The notes: generated by a model not told the origin, from the sequence alone. A DNA stretch of 64,000 nucleotides from Prolixibacter sp. SD074 (GCF_009617895.1 NZ_BLAW01000001.1:1727001-1791000), one strand, 5' to 3'; counted from the first letter of the stretch, positions 26,790-36,330 are shown. Made by a program: numbers and translations.

Positions 26790-29700
26790 TTACAAGTTCA
26801 GGTTCACACCAAACATGAAAGTTTGTGCTGTCGGATAAACACCTTCATCAACACCCAGACGTTGATCTGCATTGCCAGCAGTATCCCGGATTTCCGGATC
26901 CAATCCGCTATAGTCAGTTATCGTAAATAGATTGGTAGCCTGGAAATAAACACGCAGGCGATCGATTCCCCAGCGATTGGAAAGGCGTTTAGGCAGCGTA
27001 TAGCCTACCTGAAGATCCTTCATACGGAAGTAAGAACCGTTCTCAACAAAGAAACTGTTCGGATCCTGACTGGCTTCGTCATTTGATTCAGCAATCGGCA
27101 ACGAAATCTTTTCACCATTGGCATAACGCTCGACAGTCCATGATTCATACAAACGTTTTTTACTACGGTTACCGGCAAAGTTGTTAAAGTCAATCCAGCG
27201 GTTTACGTAATTGATAACGTCGTTTCCAAGTGATCCCTGGAAGAACATGGTCATATCCCAGTTCTTGTATGTCAAATCGAGATTCAAACCATAAGTCAGG
27301 TCGGGGTGCGGGCTTCCAATATAAGTACGGTCATGATCCGCGTCAATGACACCGTCACCATTCTGATCTTTGTACTTAAAGCGACCGGGCTTGTTGTAAT
27401 CACCGAAGGCTGGCCAGGCATTGGCCTCATCCCAACTGTTGAAAATTCCAACAACCTCATAACCGTAGAAAGAAGAAATCGGATGCCCGGCCTCTGAACG
27501 GGTATAGGTACGTTGACGCAAATTGGCCCCCCAAAGAACCTCACCTGTATTGTCATTCAACTTAATAACCTCGTTCTTATAATGTGATGCATTGGCCCTG
27601 ACATTAAACAGGAAGTCTTTGCCAACTTTTCCGTGATAGGTAAGCATCACATCATAACCGGTGTTCTTCATGTCGCCGATGTTCACAGAAGGACGGGTTG
27701 CATTACCATAAGTAGCAGGCAACTGTACCGGATAGAGCATGTCAGTGGTTTTCTTATGATACCAGTCAAGATTGATCTCCAACCGGTTGTCCAAAACGGT
27801 CATATCCAAACCAATGTCCGTAGTGGCAGTCGTTTCCCATTTCACATCCGCGTTGGCCAGTGAAGTGTTGTTAAAACCAGCTGCTGACGATGTATTATCT
27901 CCTGAAATTGAATAAAAGGACATCCAATTTGTGGCGCTATATATGGCGTAAGTATCGTAGTTACCAATCTGGTCATTACCACTTTGCCCCCAACCAGCAC
28001 GCAGTTTCAGGTCATCCAGCCAGGGAACGTCACCCATAAAGCTTTCTTCCGAAATCCGCCATCCGGCAGAGAATGCCGGGAAAGTACCCCAACGGTTAGC
28101 AGCGCCGAAACGCGATGATCCATCACGGCGAACAACCGCTTCCAGCAGGTACTTGTGCATGTAGTCGTAATTCAAACGACCAAAGTAAGAGAACGTTTTC
28201 CAGTCAGTAGCATATCCACTGTTAACCTGGTTAGTTTCACCTGCATTCAGGTAACGGTAATCCACGTCATTGGAGAAGAATTGACTACGTCCTGCAGTGA
28301 ACTCTTCATACTTATTGGAAACGGACTCAGAACCTACCAGTACATTGATGTAATGCGTATTATTGATGGTTTTGTTGTAATTCAGGGTGTTGGCCCAGTT
28401 CCATTGCAGCGTGTACCCATGATATTCAGACAAGCTGTTGGTAGCAATCGCTTCAGCAAATTCAATGTTACGAATCGTGTAATCTTTGCTACGGCCATTG
28501 TTCAGGTCTACACCACCCAGTGTCTTGAAAGTTAAGTCCTTCATCAATTTCACTTCCATATAGGCATTGGCCAGAATACGTAAATCAGTTCCCCAGTCAT
28601 CCTTGTCACGGGTCAGGTTAGCAACCGGGTTGGCGCCGTTACCGGTTCCGTTTGCTTTGGTACCGGCAAAATTCCCCATGATGTCATAAACAGGAACAAT
28701 CGGCTGCATGCGGTATGCTTGCGATACGGCGTTACCTTCATCGTTGTTGGCCCCATATGAACCCGTACGTTTGGTGTAACTAACCCCCAGGCTCTGACCA
28801 ATCTTCAACCAATCGGTCATTTGAGCATCCACATTCGAACGCATGGAATAACGCTCAAAACCCGTGTGAATAACAACACCCTTCTGGTTCAGATAGCCCA
28901 TACTAATGGCATAGGTAGCTTTATCTGTTCCACCCGATATACCCAGGTTATACTCCTGGATAGGAGCCGGATCGAAAATTTCATCGTACCAGTCAGTTCC
29001 CTGCTTGTTCGCCCGGGTAATCAAATTGAGCAGCCCGGCTGTATCATCATTATTGTAAGTGGACGGGTCTGTGTTCGGATCACCTTCGAATGAAAAGGTA
29101 GGGATGATGTAATCCGGAATTTGCGGAGAAACACCGGTTCCATACTGTGGATGGTTGGGTACTACAGTAGCGCCTGTGAGATAACTGTCGTTGGCAGCCA
29201 CCTGCCAAACCAAATCACCATATTCCTGTGTATTCAACAGGTCGAGTTTATTGGTCGTACGCTGCACACCATAACGGGCATCGAAACTTACTTTCGGCTT
29301 ACCGGCTTTACCACGTTTGGTCGTGATAATGACAACACCATTTGCAGCGCGTACCCCGTAAATAGCAGCCGAAGAAGCATCTTTCAATACAGTCATCGAC
29401 TCAATATCGTTCGGGTTAATGCGGCTCAAACCACCGGTAGTAGGTACTCCGTCAATTACAAACAACGGATCGTTGTTGTTAATGGTACCGTAACCACGAA
29501 TACGCACGGTAGCATCACCTCCAGGAGAGTTGTCGTTGGTAATGGTTACACCGGCAACACGTCCTTGCAGACGGGAAGCAGCGTTCGCAACAGGAACAGC
29601 ACGAAGCTCATCCGCCGAAACGGAAGCTACCGAACCGGTTAACGATTTTTTCTGTTGGGTACCATAACCCACAACCACCACTTCATCTACTCCCACAACA

Positions 29701-30035
29701 TCAGGGGCCAATGTGGCATTAATGACAGTCTGGTTCCCTATTTCGATTTCCTGCGTTTTCATACCAATGTAGGAAACCACTAATGTTTGTGCATCAGCGG
29801 GGATACCCGTCAGGTTGTATTTACCGTCGGGATCGGTAACGGTACCGACTGCTGTTCCTTTTACCATGACAGTGACACCCGGGATGGGTGCTCCGTCCTC
29901 ACCGGTTACTGTACCTCTTAAGGTCTTTGTTTGTGCAAAGACTGATCCTGCCATAAAAACAAACAGAAGGAGCATGGTAAGGAGTTTCCTTGTCCAATTT
30001 CCATCCGGAACAGAACTCAGATTACATTTTTTCAT
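26790..30035 (-). CDS. SusC/RagA-family TonB-linked outer-membrane transporter
   Basis: A 1081-residue TonB-dependent transporter. The start at 30035 (MKKCNLSSVPDGNW) is chosen because the signal sequence LLTMLLLFVFMAGSVFAQ follows at a normal distance; the frame extends upstream without family similarity. Domains: carboxypeptidase-D regulatory-like domain (LRGTVTGEDGAPIPGVTVMV), a SusC TonB-box-like segment (VDEVVVVGYGTQQKKSLTGS), plug (NAASRLQGRVAGVTITNDNS, VRIRGYGTINNNDPLFVIDG) and a 22-strand barrel ending in FMFGVNLNL. Couples with the SusD gene downstream. No anti-sigma/ECF pair or hybrid regulator is visible next to it. Confidence 0.96.
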   Translation of the reverse strand: MKKCNLSSVPDGNWTRKLLTMLLLFVFMAGSVFAQTKTLRGTVTGEDGAPIPGVTVMVKGTAVGTVTDPDGKYNLTGIPADAQTLVVSYIGMKTQEIEIGNQTVINATLAPDVVGVDEVVVVGYGTQQKKSLTGSVASVSADELRAVPVANAASRLQGRVAGVTITNDNSPGGDATVRIRGYGTINNNDPLFVIDGVPTTGGLSRINPNDIESMTVLKDASSAAIYGVRAANGVVIITTKRGKAGKPKVSFDARYGVQRTTNKLDLLNTQEYGDLVWQVAANDSYLTGATVVPNHPQYGTGVSPQIPDYIIPTFSFEGDPNTDPSTYNNDDTAGLLNLITRANKQGTDWYDEIFDPAPIQEYNLGISGGTDKATYAISMGYLNQKGVVIHTGFERYSMRSNVDAQMTDWLKIGQSLGVSYTKRTGSYGANNDEGNAVSQAYRMQPIVPVYDIMGNFAGTKANGTGNGANPVANLTRDKDDWGTDLRILANAYMEVKLMKDLTFKTLGGVDLNNGRSKDYTIRNIEFAEAIATNSLSEYHGYTLQWNWANTLNYNKTINNTHYINVLVGSESVSNKYEEFTAGRSQFFSNDVDYRYLNAGETNQVNSGYATDWKTFSYFGRLNYDYMHKYLLEAVVRRDGSSRFGAANRWGTFPAFSAGWRISEESFMGDVPWLDDLKLRAGWGQSGNDQIGNYDTYAIYSATNWMSFYSISGDNTSSAAGFNNTSLANADVKWETTATTDIGLDMTVLDNRLEINLDWYHKKTTDMLYPVQLPATYGNATRPSVNIGDMKNTGYDVMLTYHGKVGKDFLFNVRANASHYKNEVIKLNDNTGEVLWGANLRQRTYTRSEAGHPISSFYGYEVVGIFNSWDEANAWPAFGDYNKPGRFKYKDQNGDGVIDADHDRTYIGSPHPDLTYGLNLDLTYKNWDMTMFFQGSLGNDVINYVNRWIDFNNFAGNRSKKRLYESWTVERYANGEKISLPIAESNDEASQDPNSFFVENGSYFRMKDLQVGYTLPKRLSNRWGIDRLRVYFQATNLFTITDYSGLDPEIRDTAGNADQRLGVDEGVYPTAQTFMFGVNLNL

Positions 30036-30517
30036 AGATAATAGATTTAGATTAGTAAAAAATGGATACTTGTTGCGTGTATCTGTCAGTTTCATCGAAC
30101 AGCACAAAGCCATTCAACAACGACTAGTTCATTTCAAATTTCAAACTGAAGAAGCGATCCCGGAACGGATCAGGGTAAGTTACAGTTAGTTCCAATGTGC
30201 GTAACCACAATGGGCCACGTCTTTGCAGCGTTTCATTGTACTTCATAATATTTGGTTCAGTTAGCTTCGTTAGTTTTTTAGCAGTGGCAATTTAAACATT
30301 TTTTCACAAAATTTAATTTATTCCAAAAAAACTTCCCCTTCAGTGGATCCCCAACGCAAGACCAGGATAAAACACTACAGCAATCAAAATCTCTACTTTC
30401 CGTTTTGACCACCGCGAAAAATTCGCTCGTAATCCCCCTGCTCTTTCAATGGATTTTTTAGTTTTGCATACAAAATGAACCTGAACGATAAAATAGTCGA
30501 CAACTGTATATAAATTC
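30036..30517. other. Leader of the Sus pair and upstream region of upxY
   Basis: 482 bases between divergent genes. Near upxY, TAGTTTTG (30459-30466) matches the TAnnTTTG -7 pattern about 50 bases before the start codon, but no convincing -33 box precedes it. The rest is AT-rich sequence without a supported gene. Confidence 0.35.
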
Positions 30518-31126
30518 ATGGTAATGCATCATGAAAAAGAACCATCAGATGAAAACATTCGGGCAGTTCTGAAATCAAAAAACAAAACCCAACTTAATTT
30601 CCCCGGGATGGAAGCCTCAAAAGAACTTTCGGCACGTTGGTATGCTATTTATGTGAAAAGCCGCTCTGAAAAAAAGGTCCTGCAAACACTCACCGAAAAA
30701 GGTATCGATGCCTACCTTCCCATTTATAAAAAACTTCGCCAGTGGAGCGACCGGAAAAAACTGGTGGAAATGCCCCTGATGCCCGGCTACGTCTTCGTTC
30801 ACATTACCTGGAAGGATTATGATCGGGTGCTGCAAACCGACCATGTCGTTTGTTACATTACCTTCGGAGGCAAAGCCGCACCGGTTCGTGACGAAGACAT
30901 CGAATCGTTGAAACACATGCTCCGGCAGGATAAGGTGAAGGTGGAACTGACACGCGAAGACCTGGCTCCGGGCGAACAGGTCGAGATTCTCTCCGGCCCG
31001 TTAGTGGGGATGAAAGGCGAACTGATCCAGATCAAGGGGAAAAACAAAGTAGGCATCCGCATTCAACCAGTTGGATATACTGTCATGGTCGAAGTCCCCA
31101 TCTCTGAATTGGCCATTATCCGATAA
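30518..31126 (+). CDS. UpxY-family transcription antiterminator (NusG paralogue)
   Basis: A 202-residue NusG-like protein. The NGN domain covers about residues 34-140 (ARWYAIYVKSRSEKKVLQTL, IDAYLPIYKKLRQWSDRKKL, MPLMPGYVFVHITWKDYDRV), and a C-terminal KOW motif is seen in PGEQVEILSGPLVGMKGELI. Specialised NusG proteins (UpxY in Bacteroides, RfaH in Enterobacteria) let RNA polymerase read through the long leader of surface-polysaccharide operons. The position at the head of the 31.6-59.5 kb polysaccharide locus supports that function. The N-terminal 30 residues before ARWYAI are an extension of unclear role. Confidence 0.9.
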   Translation: MVMHHEKEPSDENIRAVLKSKNKTQLNFPGMEASKELSARWYAIYVKSRSEKKVLQTLTEKGIDAYLPIYKKLRQWSDRKKLVEMPLMPGYVFVHITWKDYDRVLQTDHVVCYITFGGKAAPVRDEDIESLKHMLRQDKVKVELTREDLAPGEQVEILSGPLVGMKGELIQIKGKNKVGIRIQPVGYTVMVEVPISELAIIR

Positions 31127-31228
31127 CTGTTCATCAAAAATTTTTGCGCGCCCGCCACATCATTTGATACGTTCGGCATCGATTTTTGACCATTCACCAC
31201 AATTTTAACAATTTCCTTACGTTTCCGA

Positions 31229-31259
31229 TTTTGAGTAGTATTTTTATTCATTATATTTG
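31229..31259 (+). promoter_or_regulatory. Probable promoter of the polysaccharide operon
   Basis: A -33 TTTTG (31229-31233) and a -7 box TATATTTG (31252-31259) separated by 18 bases match the Bacteroidota sigma-A pattern. It lies downstream of upxY and about 390 bases upstream of the first structural gene, leaving a long untranslated leader suited to antiterminator action. Confidence 0.6.
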
Positions 31260-31503
31260 ACCGTCTAATCGTGCCCCGGCAGGATTACAGCAAAAGAACA
31301 AAGACTAAAATAGATGAATCGCTGGCACATTGATGGTTAATAACGAACAAGATTTATAGTTCGGTTTTAACCGTGCGCCAAATATTCACCCGGCTCACCC
31401 TTACTTTGTGGGACTGAGGAGGCGAAGCTGTGAAAAGAAAGAAGACAGGCACCAGAAGCAAAACTTTCGACTTTTCACTGTTCATTACTAATTACTAATT
31501 ATA
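31260..31503 (+). other. Untranslated leader of the wza operon
   Basis: No supported gene between the promoter and the pyrimidine repeat. This is the stretch where a UpxY recruitment site or leader hairpin would be expected. I can see no JUMPstart/ops element. Confidence 0.4.
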
Positions 31504-31612
31504 AAGGGTGCCTTTTGCCTTCTTACTTTTTACCTTTTGCCTTTTGCCTTCTTACTTTTTACCTTTTGCCTTTTGCCTTCTTACTTTTTACTTTTTACTT
31601 TTTACTTGATTT
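31504..31612 (+). repeat. Pyrimidine-rich tandem repeat upstream of the wza-like gene
   Basis: About 110 bases almost free of A/G pairs, built from a roughly 29-bp unit (CCTTTTGCCTTCTTACTTTT then TACCTTTTG) present three times, the last decaying into CTTTTTA units. It ends 34 bases before the wza start codon. A related heptamer tract lies before the wzz gene at 34517-34732. Confidence 0.85.
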
Positions 31613-31646
31613 GTTCAATATCTACAAATAACCATATAATCTGAAT

Positions 31647-34073
31647 ATGTTGAAGTTGAAAACCATTTTCACCCTGTTAGTTCTGTCGCTGACCCTGGCG
31701 GTATCGCAGGGGATGGCGCAGGCCCAAAGCAATATCAATCCGTCGCAGGTGGACGTAAGCAAACTGAGCGACGCCCAGGTCCGGAAAATCATGAAGGAGA
31801 TACAGGACCGCGGTTTAACGCAGGAACAAGCCATTGCACTGGCCAAAGCACGGGGTGCATCGCAGGCCCAGGTTGACCAGTTAATGACCCGAATTCAGGA
31901 ATTGCAAAATGGCACAGGATTAGAACAACCCGCTCAGGGAGACACTTCAACAAAGATGCCGCCGGAACAAACCGACTCCTTATCCGTAAAGCCACCCATA
32001 TTACCTACGCCAGAGAATGAAAAGGTTTTCGGTTTCAAATTATTCAATTCGAAGAATCTCACCTTCGAACCGTCGGTCAATATCCCAACCCCCAAAAGCT
32101 ATGTGCTGGGAATCGGCGACGAAATAGTCATCACCATATGGGGCGCTTCGCAAGCTACCTACCAGCTGACCATCGACCAAAACGGAGCCGTTAACATCCC
32201 CGATATCGGTCCGGTATATGTCGCAGGCCGTACGTTCGAAGAGGCCGGCAAGCAGATTCAAAAACGGCTCATCAGTATCTACAGCGGACTTTCAGGCGCC
32301 AATCCCAATACCTACGCCGAAGTCAGCATGGGCACGGTGCGAAGTATCAAGGTCAATGTAATTGGCGACGTAAACGCACCGGGAACCTATACCCTGCCGG
32401 CTACCGCATCGGCATTCAACGCCCTGTATCTATCGGGCGGCCCTACCGAAAATGGTTCCTTCCGTGATATACAGGTGATTCGGGGAGGCAAAGTAGTAAA
32501 CACCATCGACGTTTACGATTTTCTGGTCAACGGCAACCCCAAAGCCAATGTGCAGTTGCGCGATCAGGATATTTTATTGGTGCCGACCTACGAAAACCGC
32601 GTCGAAGTGGGGGGCGCGTTCAAACGCAACGGCCTCTTCGAAGTGAAAAAAGGGGAAACACTGGCCAACCTGATTAAATATGCCGGTGGTTTTGCCGAAA
32701 ACGCTTATACACAAAATCTTTCGGTTACCCGGAATACCAAACGGGAAAAGAGCATCCAGGATGTCGACCATGCACAGTTCGGCCAATTTGCCATGCAAAA
32801 CGGCGATATGGTAAAAGCAGACACCTTGCTCGACCGCTACACCAACCGGGTTACCATCAACGGAGCGGTTTTCCGCCCCGGCTCCTATGAGTGGAAAGAG
32901 GGCATGAAACTCTCCGGCCTGCTGAAAAAAGCCGATGGTCCCCGCGAAGAAGCTTTCCGTAACCGCGCCATCCTCTCCCGCCGCAAAGCCAACTGGGAAT
33001 GGGAAAATCAGGCCTTCAACCTCGGCGATGTCGAGAAAGGTGCGTTCGACATGGACCTTCGGCCCAACGATGTAATCACCATTCGCTCCATCTTCGAGAT
33101 GCGCGAAAACCAAATGGTGGACATTACGGGTGAAGTGCTCAATCCCGGCAAATTTCCTTACAACGACAAAATGACGCTGGAAGATCTGATCTTCCGGGCC
33201 GGTGGCTTCAAGGAAAATGCCGATGTGGCCTTCATCGAAGTGGCGCGCCGCCTCAGCCATTCCGAAGCATCAGAAACCACCAACCAGCTGTCGCACATTT
33301 TCACCTTCCAGGTACCCCGGAACCTGAAGCTGAATCCGAAAGATGCCGGCTTCCTCCTGCAGCCTTTCGACCAGGTATATGTTCGCAGGGCTCCTGGTTA
33401 CCGCGACCAGGGAAGTGTATCGGTTACCGGCGAAGTGGTCTATGCCGGTAGTTACAGCATTGCCCACAAGAACGAGCGCATTTCCGATATCATCAACCGG
33501 TCCGGCGGATTTACACAGGATGCATACCTCAAAGGCGCTACCCTGATCCGCAGTACCGGTTTAACCCAGGAAGAAATCGATGCCCGCAAAGCCTTAATGG
33601 AAAAAGATACCACGCTGAAGCTGGACATCACGCCCAAACAACTGGTCGGAATTGATCTGCAAAAAATCATGGCCAACCCCGGCAGTGATATCGACCTGAT
33701 GCTGATACCCGGCGATGAGATCCACATCCCGAAAGAGATGCAAACCATCAAGGTATCCGGCGGTGTAATGAACCCGGTAGCACAAACCTACGAACAGCGG
33801 AAATCACTGAGAAGTTACATCAACAAGGCCGGAGGTTTTGTCCCGCGTGCACGGCGCGGCAAGGTGTATGTCATCTACCCCAACGGTACAACGGCCACCA
33901 CCCATTCGTTCCTCTTCTTCGCCCGGAACTACCCAAAGGTGACGCCCGGCAGCGAGATCATCGTCCCGGCCCGCCCGGACAAAGAAGGCATGTCCGCCGG
34001 TCAGTGGATTAGCATCTCCAGCGCCCTCAGCGCCCTGTCGTTGACCATCGTCACACTGGTACAGAGACTGTAA
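31647..34073 (+). CDS. Polysaccharide export outer-membrane protein with multiple SLBB domains (Wza-like)
   Basis: An 808-residue exporter, longer than canonical Wza (about 380). Signal peptide LKLKTIFTLLVLSLTLAVSQ is followed by a helical region (KLSDAQVRKIMKEIQDRGLT). The Poly_export domain (about 150-235) contains YVLGIGDEIVITIWGASQAT and AVNIPDIGPVYVAGRTFEEA. At least five SLBB beta-grasp repeats follow (VNVIGDVNAPGTYTLPATAS, VEVGGAFKRNGLFEVKKGET, VDITGEVLNPGKFPYNDKMT, VSVTGEVVYAGSYSIAHKNE, IKVSGGVMNPVAQTYEQRKS). A C-terminal hydrophobic end (ISISSALSALSLTIVTLVQR) could cross the outer membrane. Works with the Wzz protein encoded at 34746. Confidence 0.92.
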   Translation: MLKLKTIFTLLVLSLTLAVSQGMAQAQSNINPSQVDVSKLSDAQVRKIMKEIQDRGLTQEQAIALAKARGASQAQVDQLMTRIQELQNGTGLEQPAQGDTSTKMPPEQTDSLSVKPPILPTPENEKVFGFKLFNSKNLTFEPSVNIPTPKSYVLGIGDEIVITIWGASQATYQLTIDQNGAVNIPDIGPVYVAGRTFEEAGKQIQKRLISIYSGLSGANPNTYAEVSMGTVRSIKVNVIGDVNAPGTYTLPATASAFNALYLSGGPTENGSFRDIQVIRGGKVVNTIDVYDFLVNGNPKANVQLRDQDILLVPTYENRVEVGGAFKRNGLFEVKKGETLANLIKYAGGFAENAYTQNLSVTRNTKREKSIQDVDHAQFGQFAMQNGDMVKADTLLDRYTNRVTINGAVFRPGSYEWKEGMKLSGLLKKADGPREEAFRNRAILSRRKANWEWENQAFNLGDVEKGAFDMDLRPNDVITIRSIFEMRENQMVDITGEVLNPGKFPYNDKMTLEDLIFRAGGFKENADVAFIEVARRLSHSEASETTNQLSHIFTFQVPRNLKLNPKDAGFLLQPFDQVYVRRAPGYRDQGSVSVTGEVVYAGSYSIAHKNERISDIINRSGGFTQDAYLKGATLIRSTGLTQEEIDARKALMEKDTTLKLDITPKQLVGIDLQKIMANPGSDIDLMLIPGDEIHIPKEMQTIKVSGGVMNPVAQTYEQRKSLRSYINKAGGFVPRARRGKVYVIYPNGTTATTHSFLFFARNYPKVTPGSEIIVPARPDKEGMSAGQWISISSALSALSLTIVTLVQRL

Positions 34074-34139
34074 AAATCAGGTATTTGGATTTAAGGTGTA
34101 AGGTCTAACAGTTTTTAAGGCAAAAAGCAAAAGGAAGAA

Positions 34140-34517
34140 GTGAAAAGTAAAGAAAACGAACTGTCTGACAGACTATTCAACTTTGCGGTAAAAGCCATAA
34201 AGTTTCTTCGGAAATTGCCCGAATCGACAGAATTCAAGGTTATTCGATACCAACTGTCAAAATCATCCACCTCATCAGGTGCCAATTATGAAGAGGCTCA
34301 AGCTGCTTCATCGACTGCTGACTTTATATATAAAGTTGAAATTGCCTATCGGGAAATGCGCGAAAGCAATTATTGGTTAAGAATCATTCAGGCAACAACC
34401 AACCGTCGCGACGAGGAATTTGCCAATGAGCTAAAGACTTTGTTAAATGAATCAACGGAATTAAAATTGATTTTAGCGAGTATCATCATAAAAGCAAAAA
34501 GCAACCGCAAGAGCTAA
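34140..34517 (+). CDS. Four-helix bundle protein (23S rRNA IVS-type)
   Basis: A 125-residue all-helical protein starting with GTG. ELSDRLFNFAVKAIKFLRKL, VIRYQLSKSSTSSGANYEEA, DFIYKVEIAYREMRESNYWL and ELKTLLNESTELKLILASII form the four helices; S-x-S-x-GANxxEA is the hallmark of the family first described in intervening sequences of 23S rRNA genes. It sits between the exporter and Wzz genes, where it has no expected role. The left flank (34119-34150) is purine-rich (AAGGCAAAAAGCAAAAGG) and the right flank (34517-34732) is the complementary pyrimidine heptamer tract, so the gene is framed by inverted low-complexity repeats. Confidence 0.88.
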   Translation: MKSKENELSDRLFNFAVKAIKFLRKLPESTEFKVIRYQLSKSSTSSGANYEEAQAASSTADFIYKVEIAYREMRESNYWLRIIQATTNRRDEEFANELKTLLNESTELKLILASIIIKAKSNRKS

Positions 34518-34732
34518 CTTCTTACTTTTTCCTTTTGACTTTTGACTTCTGCTTTTTGACTTTTGCCTTTTGCCTTTTGACTTCTGCCTTTTGCCTTTTG
34601 CCTTTTGACTTCTGCTTTTTGACTTTTGCCTTTTGCCTTTTGCCTTTTGACTTCTGCTTTTTGACTTTTGACTTTTCCCTTTTGACTTTTGACTTCTGCT
34701 TTTTGACTTTTGACTTTTCCCTTTTGACTTAA
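34517..34732 (+). repeat. Heptanucleotide tandem tract (CTTTTGA/CTTTTGC/CTTCTGC)
   Basis: About 30 successive 7-base units, mostly CTTTTGA, CTTTTGC, CTTCTGC and TTTTTGA, run from the end of the four-helix-bundle gene to 14 bases before the wzz start codon. Frames are open on both strands only because the unit is stop-free; I do not regard them as genes. Length changes here would alter the leader of wzz. Confidence 0.9.
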
Positions 34733-34745
34733 ATAAATTATTGCA

Positions 34746-35888
34746 ATGACAACAGAATCACAACATACTCCATCTCCCGAAGTCGCTGACGACGAAATCG
34801 ACCTCATCCAGTTAGCGAAAACCTTCTGGGAAGGACGGAAAACCATCATCAAAACGGTAGCCATCTTTGCCGTACTGGGTTTACTGGTGGCCCTCTTCAG
34901 CGCTAAGCAGTACACCGCTGCCACCACCATGGTGCCGCAGGGCGCCGACGGCCAGTCTAAACTGGGAAGCCTTTCGGGCCTGGCCGCCATGGCGAGCTTC
35001 AACCTCAATCTAGGCGGAGCTTCCGACATCACCCCGGCGGTGTATCCGCAAATCATCTCCAGCGTGCCCTTTCAACTGGAGTTGATGAATACGAAGCTTA
35101 CCTTCAAAGGCATCGGCCATCCGGTATCGCTTTTCGATTATTACACCGAATACAGCAAACCAACGGTATTCGGTTACATAAAAAAATTTACCATCGGGTT
35201 GCCGGGCGTCATCCTGAAAGCCATCAGGGGAAAACCGGAAGAAGGAGCTTCGACCGGCTACAAAGGCCCCATCCGGTTGTCCGAAGATCAGAAAGAAGTA
35301 CAAAAGAAACTGGCCGATTTGGTCTCCATCGACTACAACGACAAGGACGGCTATGTCACCCTCACCTGTAACATGCCGGAAGCACTGCCCGCCGCACAAT
35401 TGGCACAGCACACGCAGAAAATGCTGCAGCAATACATCACCGATTTCAAGGTAAAAAAAGCCAAAGCCAGCCTCGAATTTGTACAGCAACGCTACGACGA
35501 AACAAAAAAGCAATTTGAAAAGGCGCAGAACGGACTGGCCCGCTTCCGCGACCGGAATAAAAACGTGTCTACCGCCATGGCGCAAACCGAGCTCGATCGC
35601 CTCAGCAGCAATTACAACCTCATTTACGGGGTCTATACGGAGTTGGCCAAACAGCTCGAACAAGCCAAAATCCAGGTAAAAGAAGATACGCCGGTCTTCA
35701 CCATCATCGAACCGGTATCCGTCCCACTGGAAAAATCGAAACCCAAACGGGCGATGATCCTCATCATCTGGATCTTCCTCGGTGGCATCATCGGCACCGG
35801 GATGGTCTTTGGAAGAGAATACCTGCAACAGTTCCGCGAACGTTGGAACGCTGAGGAGAAGGTGGATGGTTTATCAACTGAAAGCTAA
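34746..35888 (+). CDS. Wzz-family chain-length determinant / polysaccharide co-polymerase
   Basis: A 380-residue inner-membrane protein. Helix 1 lies at about 35-58 (IIKTVAIFAVLGLLVALFSA) after a cytosolic start containing DEIDLIQLAKTFWEGRKTII, and helix 2 near the C-terminus (AMILIIWIFLGGIIGTGMVF). The periplasmic part includes AATTMVPQGADGQSKLGSLS, a long coiled coil (SLEFVQQRYDETKKQFEKAQ) and the GNVR-like FTIIEPVSVPLEKSKPKRAM segment before helix 2. There is no Wzc kinase domain. It sets polymer length together with the Wzx/Wzy proteins encoded downstream and contacts the Wza-like exporter. Confidence 0.92.
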   Translation: MTTESQHTPSPEVADDEIDLIQLAKTFWEGRKTIIKTVAIFAVLGLLVALFSAKQYTAATTMVPQGADGQSKLGSLSGLAAMASFNLNLGGASDITPAVYPQIISSVPFQLELMNTKLTFKGIGHPVSLFDYYTEYSKPTVFGYIKKFTIGLPGVILKAIRGKPEEGASTGYKGPIRLSEDQKEVQKKLADLVSIDYNDKDGYVTLTCNMPEALPAAQLAQHTQKMLQQYITDFKVKKAKASLEFVQQRYDETKKQFEKAQNGLARFRDRNKNVSTAMAQTELDRLSSNYNLIYGVYTELAKQLEQAKIQVKEDTPVFTIIEPVSVPLEKSKPKRAMILIIWIFLGGIIGTGMVFGREYLQQFRERWNAEEKVDGLSTES

Positions 35889-35897
35889 GAACGAACT

Positions 35898-35910
35898 AAT
35901 TACGCTAATT
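35898..35910. repeat. Inverted repeat flanking the GxxExxY gene, left arm
   Basis: AATTACGCTAATT, the reverse complement of AATTAGCGTAATT at 36331-36343. The surrounding bases continue the same AATT-spaced theme on both sides (CTAATTATAGCTAATTCCGC left, ATTCGCCATAATTCGTG right). Confidence 0.75.
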
Positions 35911-35927
35911 ATAGCTAATTCCGCGAA

Positions 35928-36321
35928 TTGATGTCAGAGCTTTTACTCAAAGACGAAGTATTCTCGATCATTGGAGCCTGCATGAAAGTTCACAGAACAT
36001 TAGGCCCGGAATTCCTCGAAAGTGTTTATGCCGAAGCATTAGAGAAAGAATTAACGACCAGTAACATTCCATATCGTCGTGAAACCAAACTGGAGGTAAC
36101 AATACGAAGGAAAGCCGATGAATAAATTCTTCAAGGCCGACTTTCTTTGCTTCGACAAAATCATCCTGGAAATCAAGAGTAAAACGTTTTTACTAAAAAT
36201 TGACGAACAGCAGACCATCAACTACATAAAAGCGGCCGATCTTCCTGTCGGACTTCTGGTCAATTTCGGTGAAAAAAGCCTCCGGTGGAAACGGTTTGCC
36301 AATTCAAAAGCAATCAGCTGA
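35928..36321 (+). pseudogene. GxxExxY protein (PD-(D/E)XK-like), frameshifted
   Basis: The first frame gives MSELLLKDEVFSIIGACMKV, HRTLGPEFLESVYAEALEKE (the GxxExxY motif) and YRRETKLEVT, then ends at 36125. One extra A at about 36101 (GTAACAATACG where GTAACATACG keeps frame) moves the rest (YEGKPMNKFFKADFLCFDKI, ILEIKS, YIKAADLPVGLLVNFGEKSL) into the +1 frame, ending 36321. D in KADF and E/K in LEIKS form the PD-(D/E)XK-like core of this family (Pfam PDDEXK_3). Function unknown. The gene interrupts an operon of polysaccharide genes and is flanked by inverted AATT repeats. Confidence 0.8.
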
Positions 36322-36330
36322 ACAAAGTTC

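Noticed and set aside
34535-34732. Open frames on both strands across the heptamer tract
   Set aside because: They exist only because the 7-base unit has no stop in these frames; the product would be a monotonous Phe/Leu/Cys or Lys/Gln/Ser repeat without start-site support.
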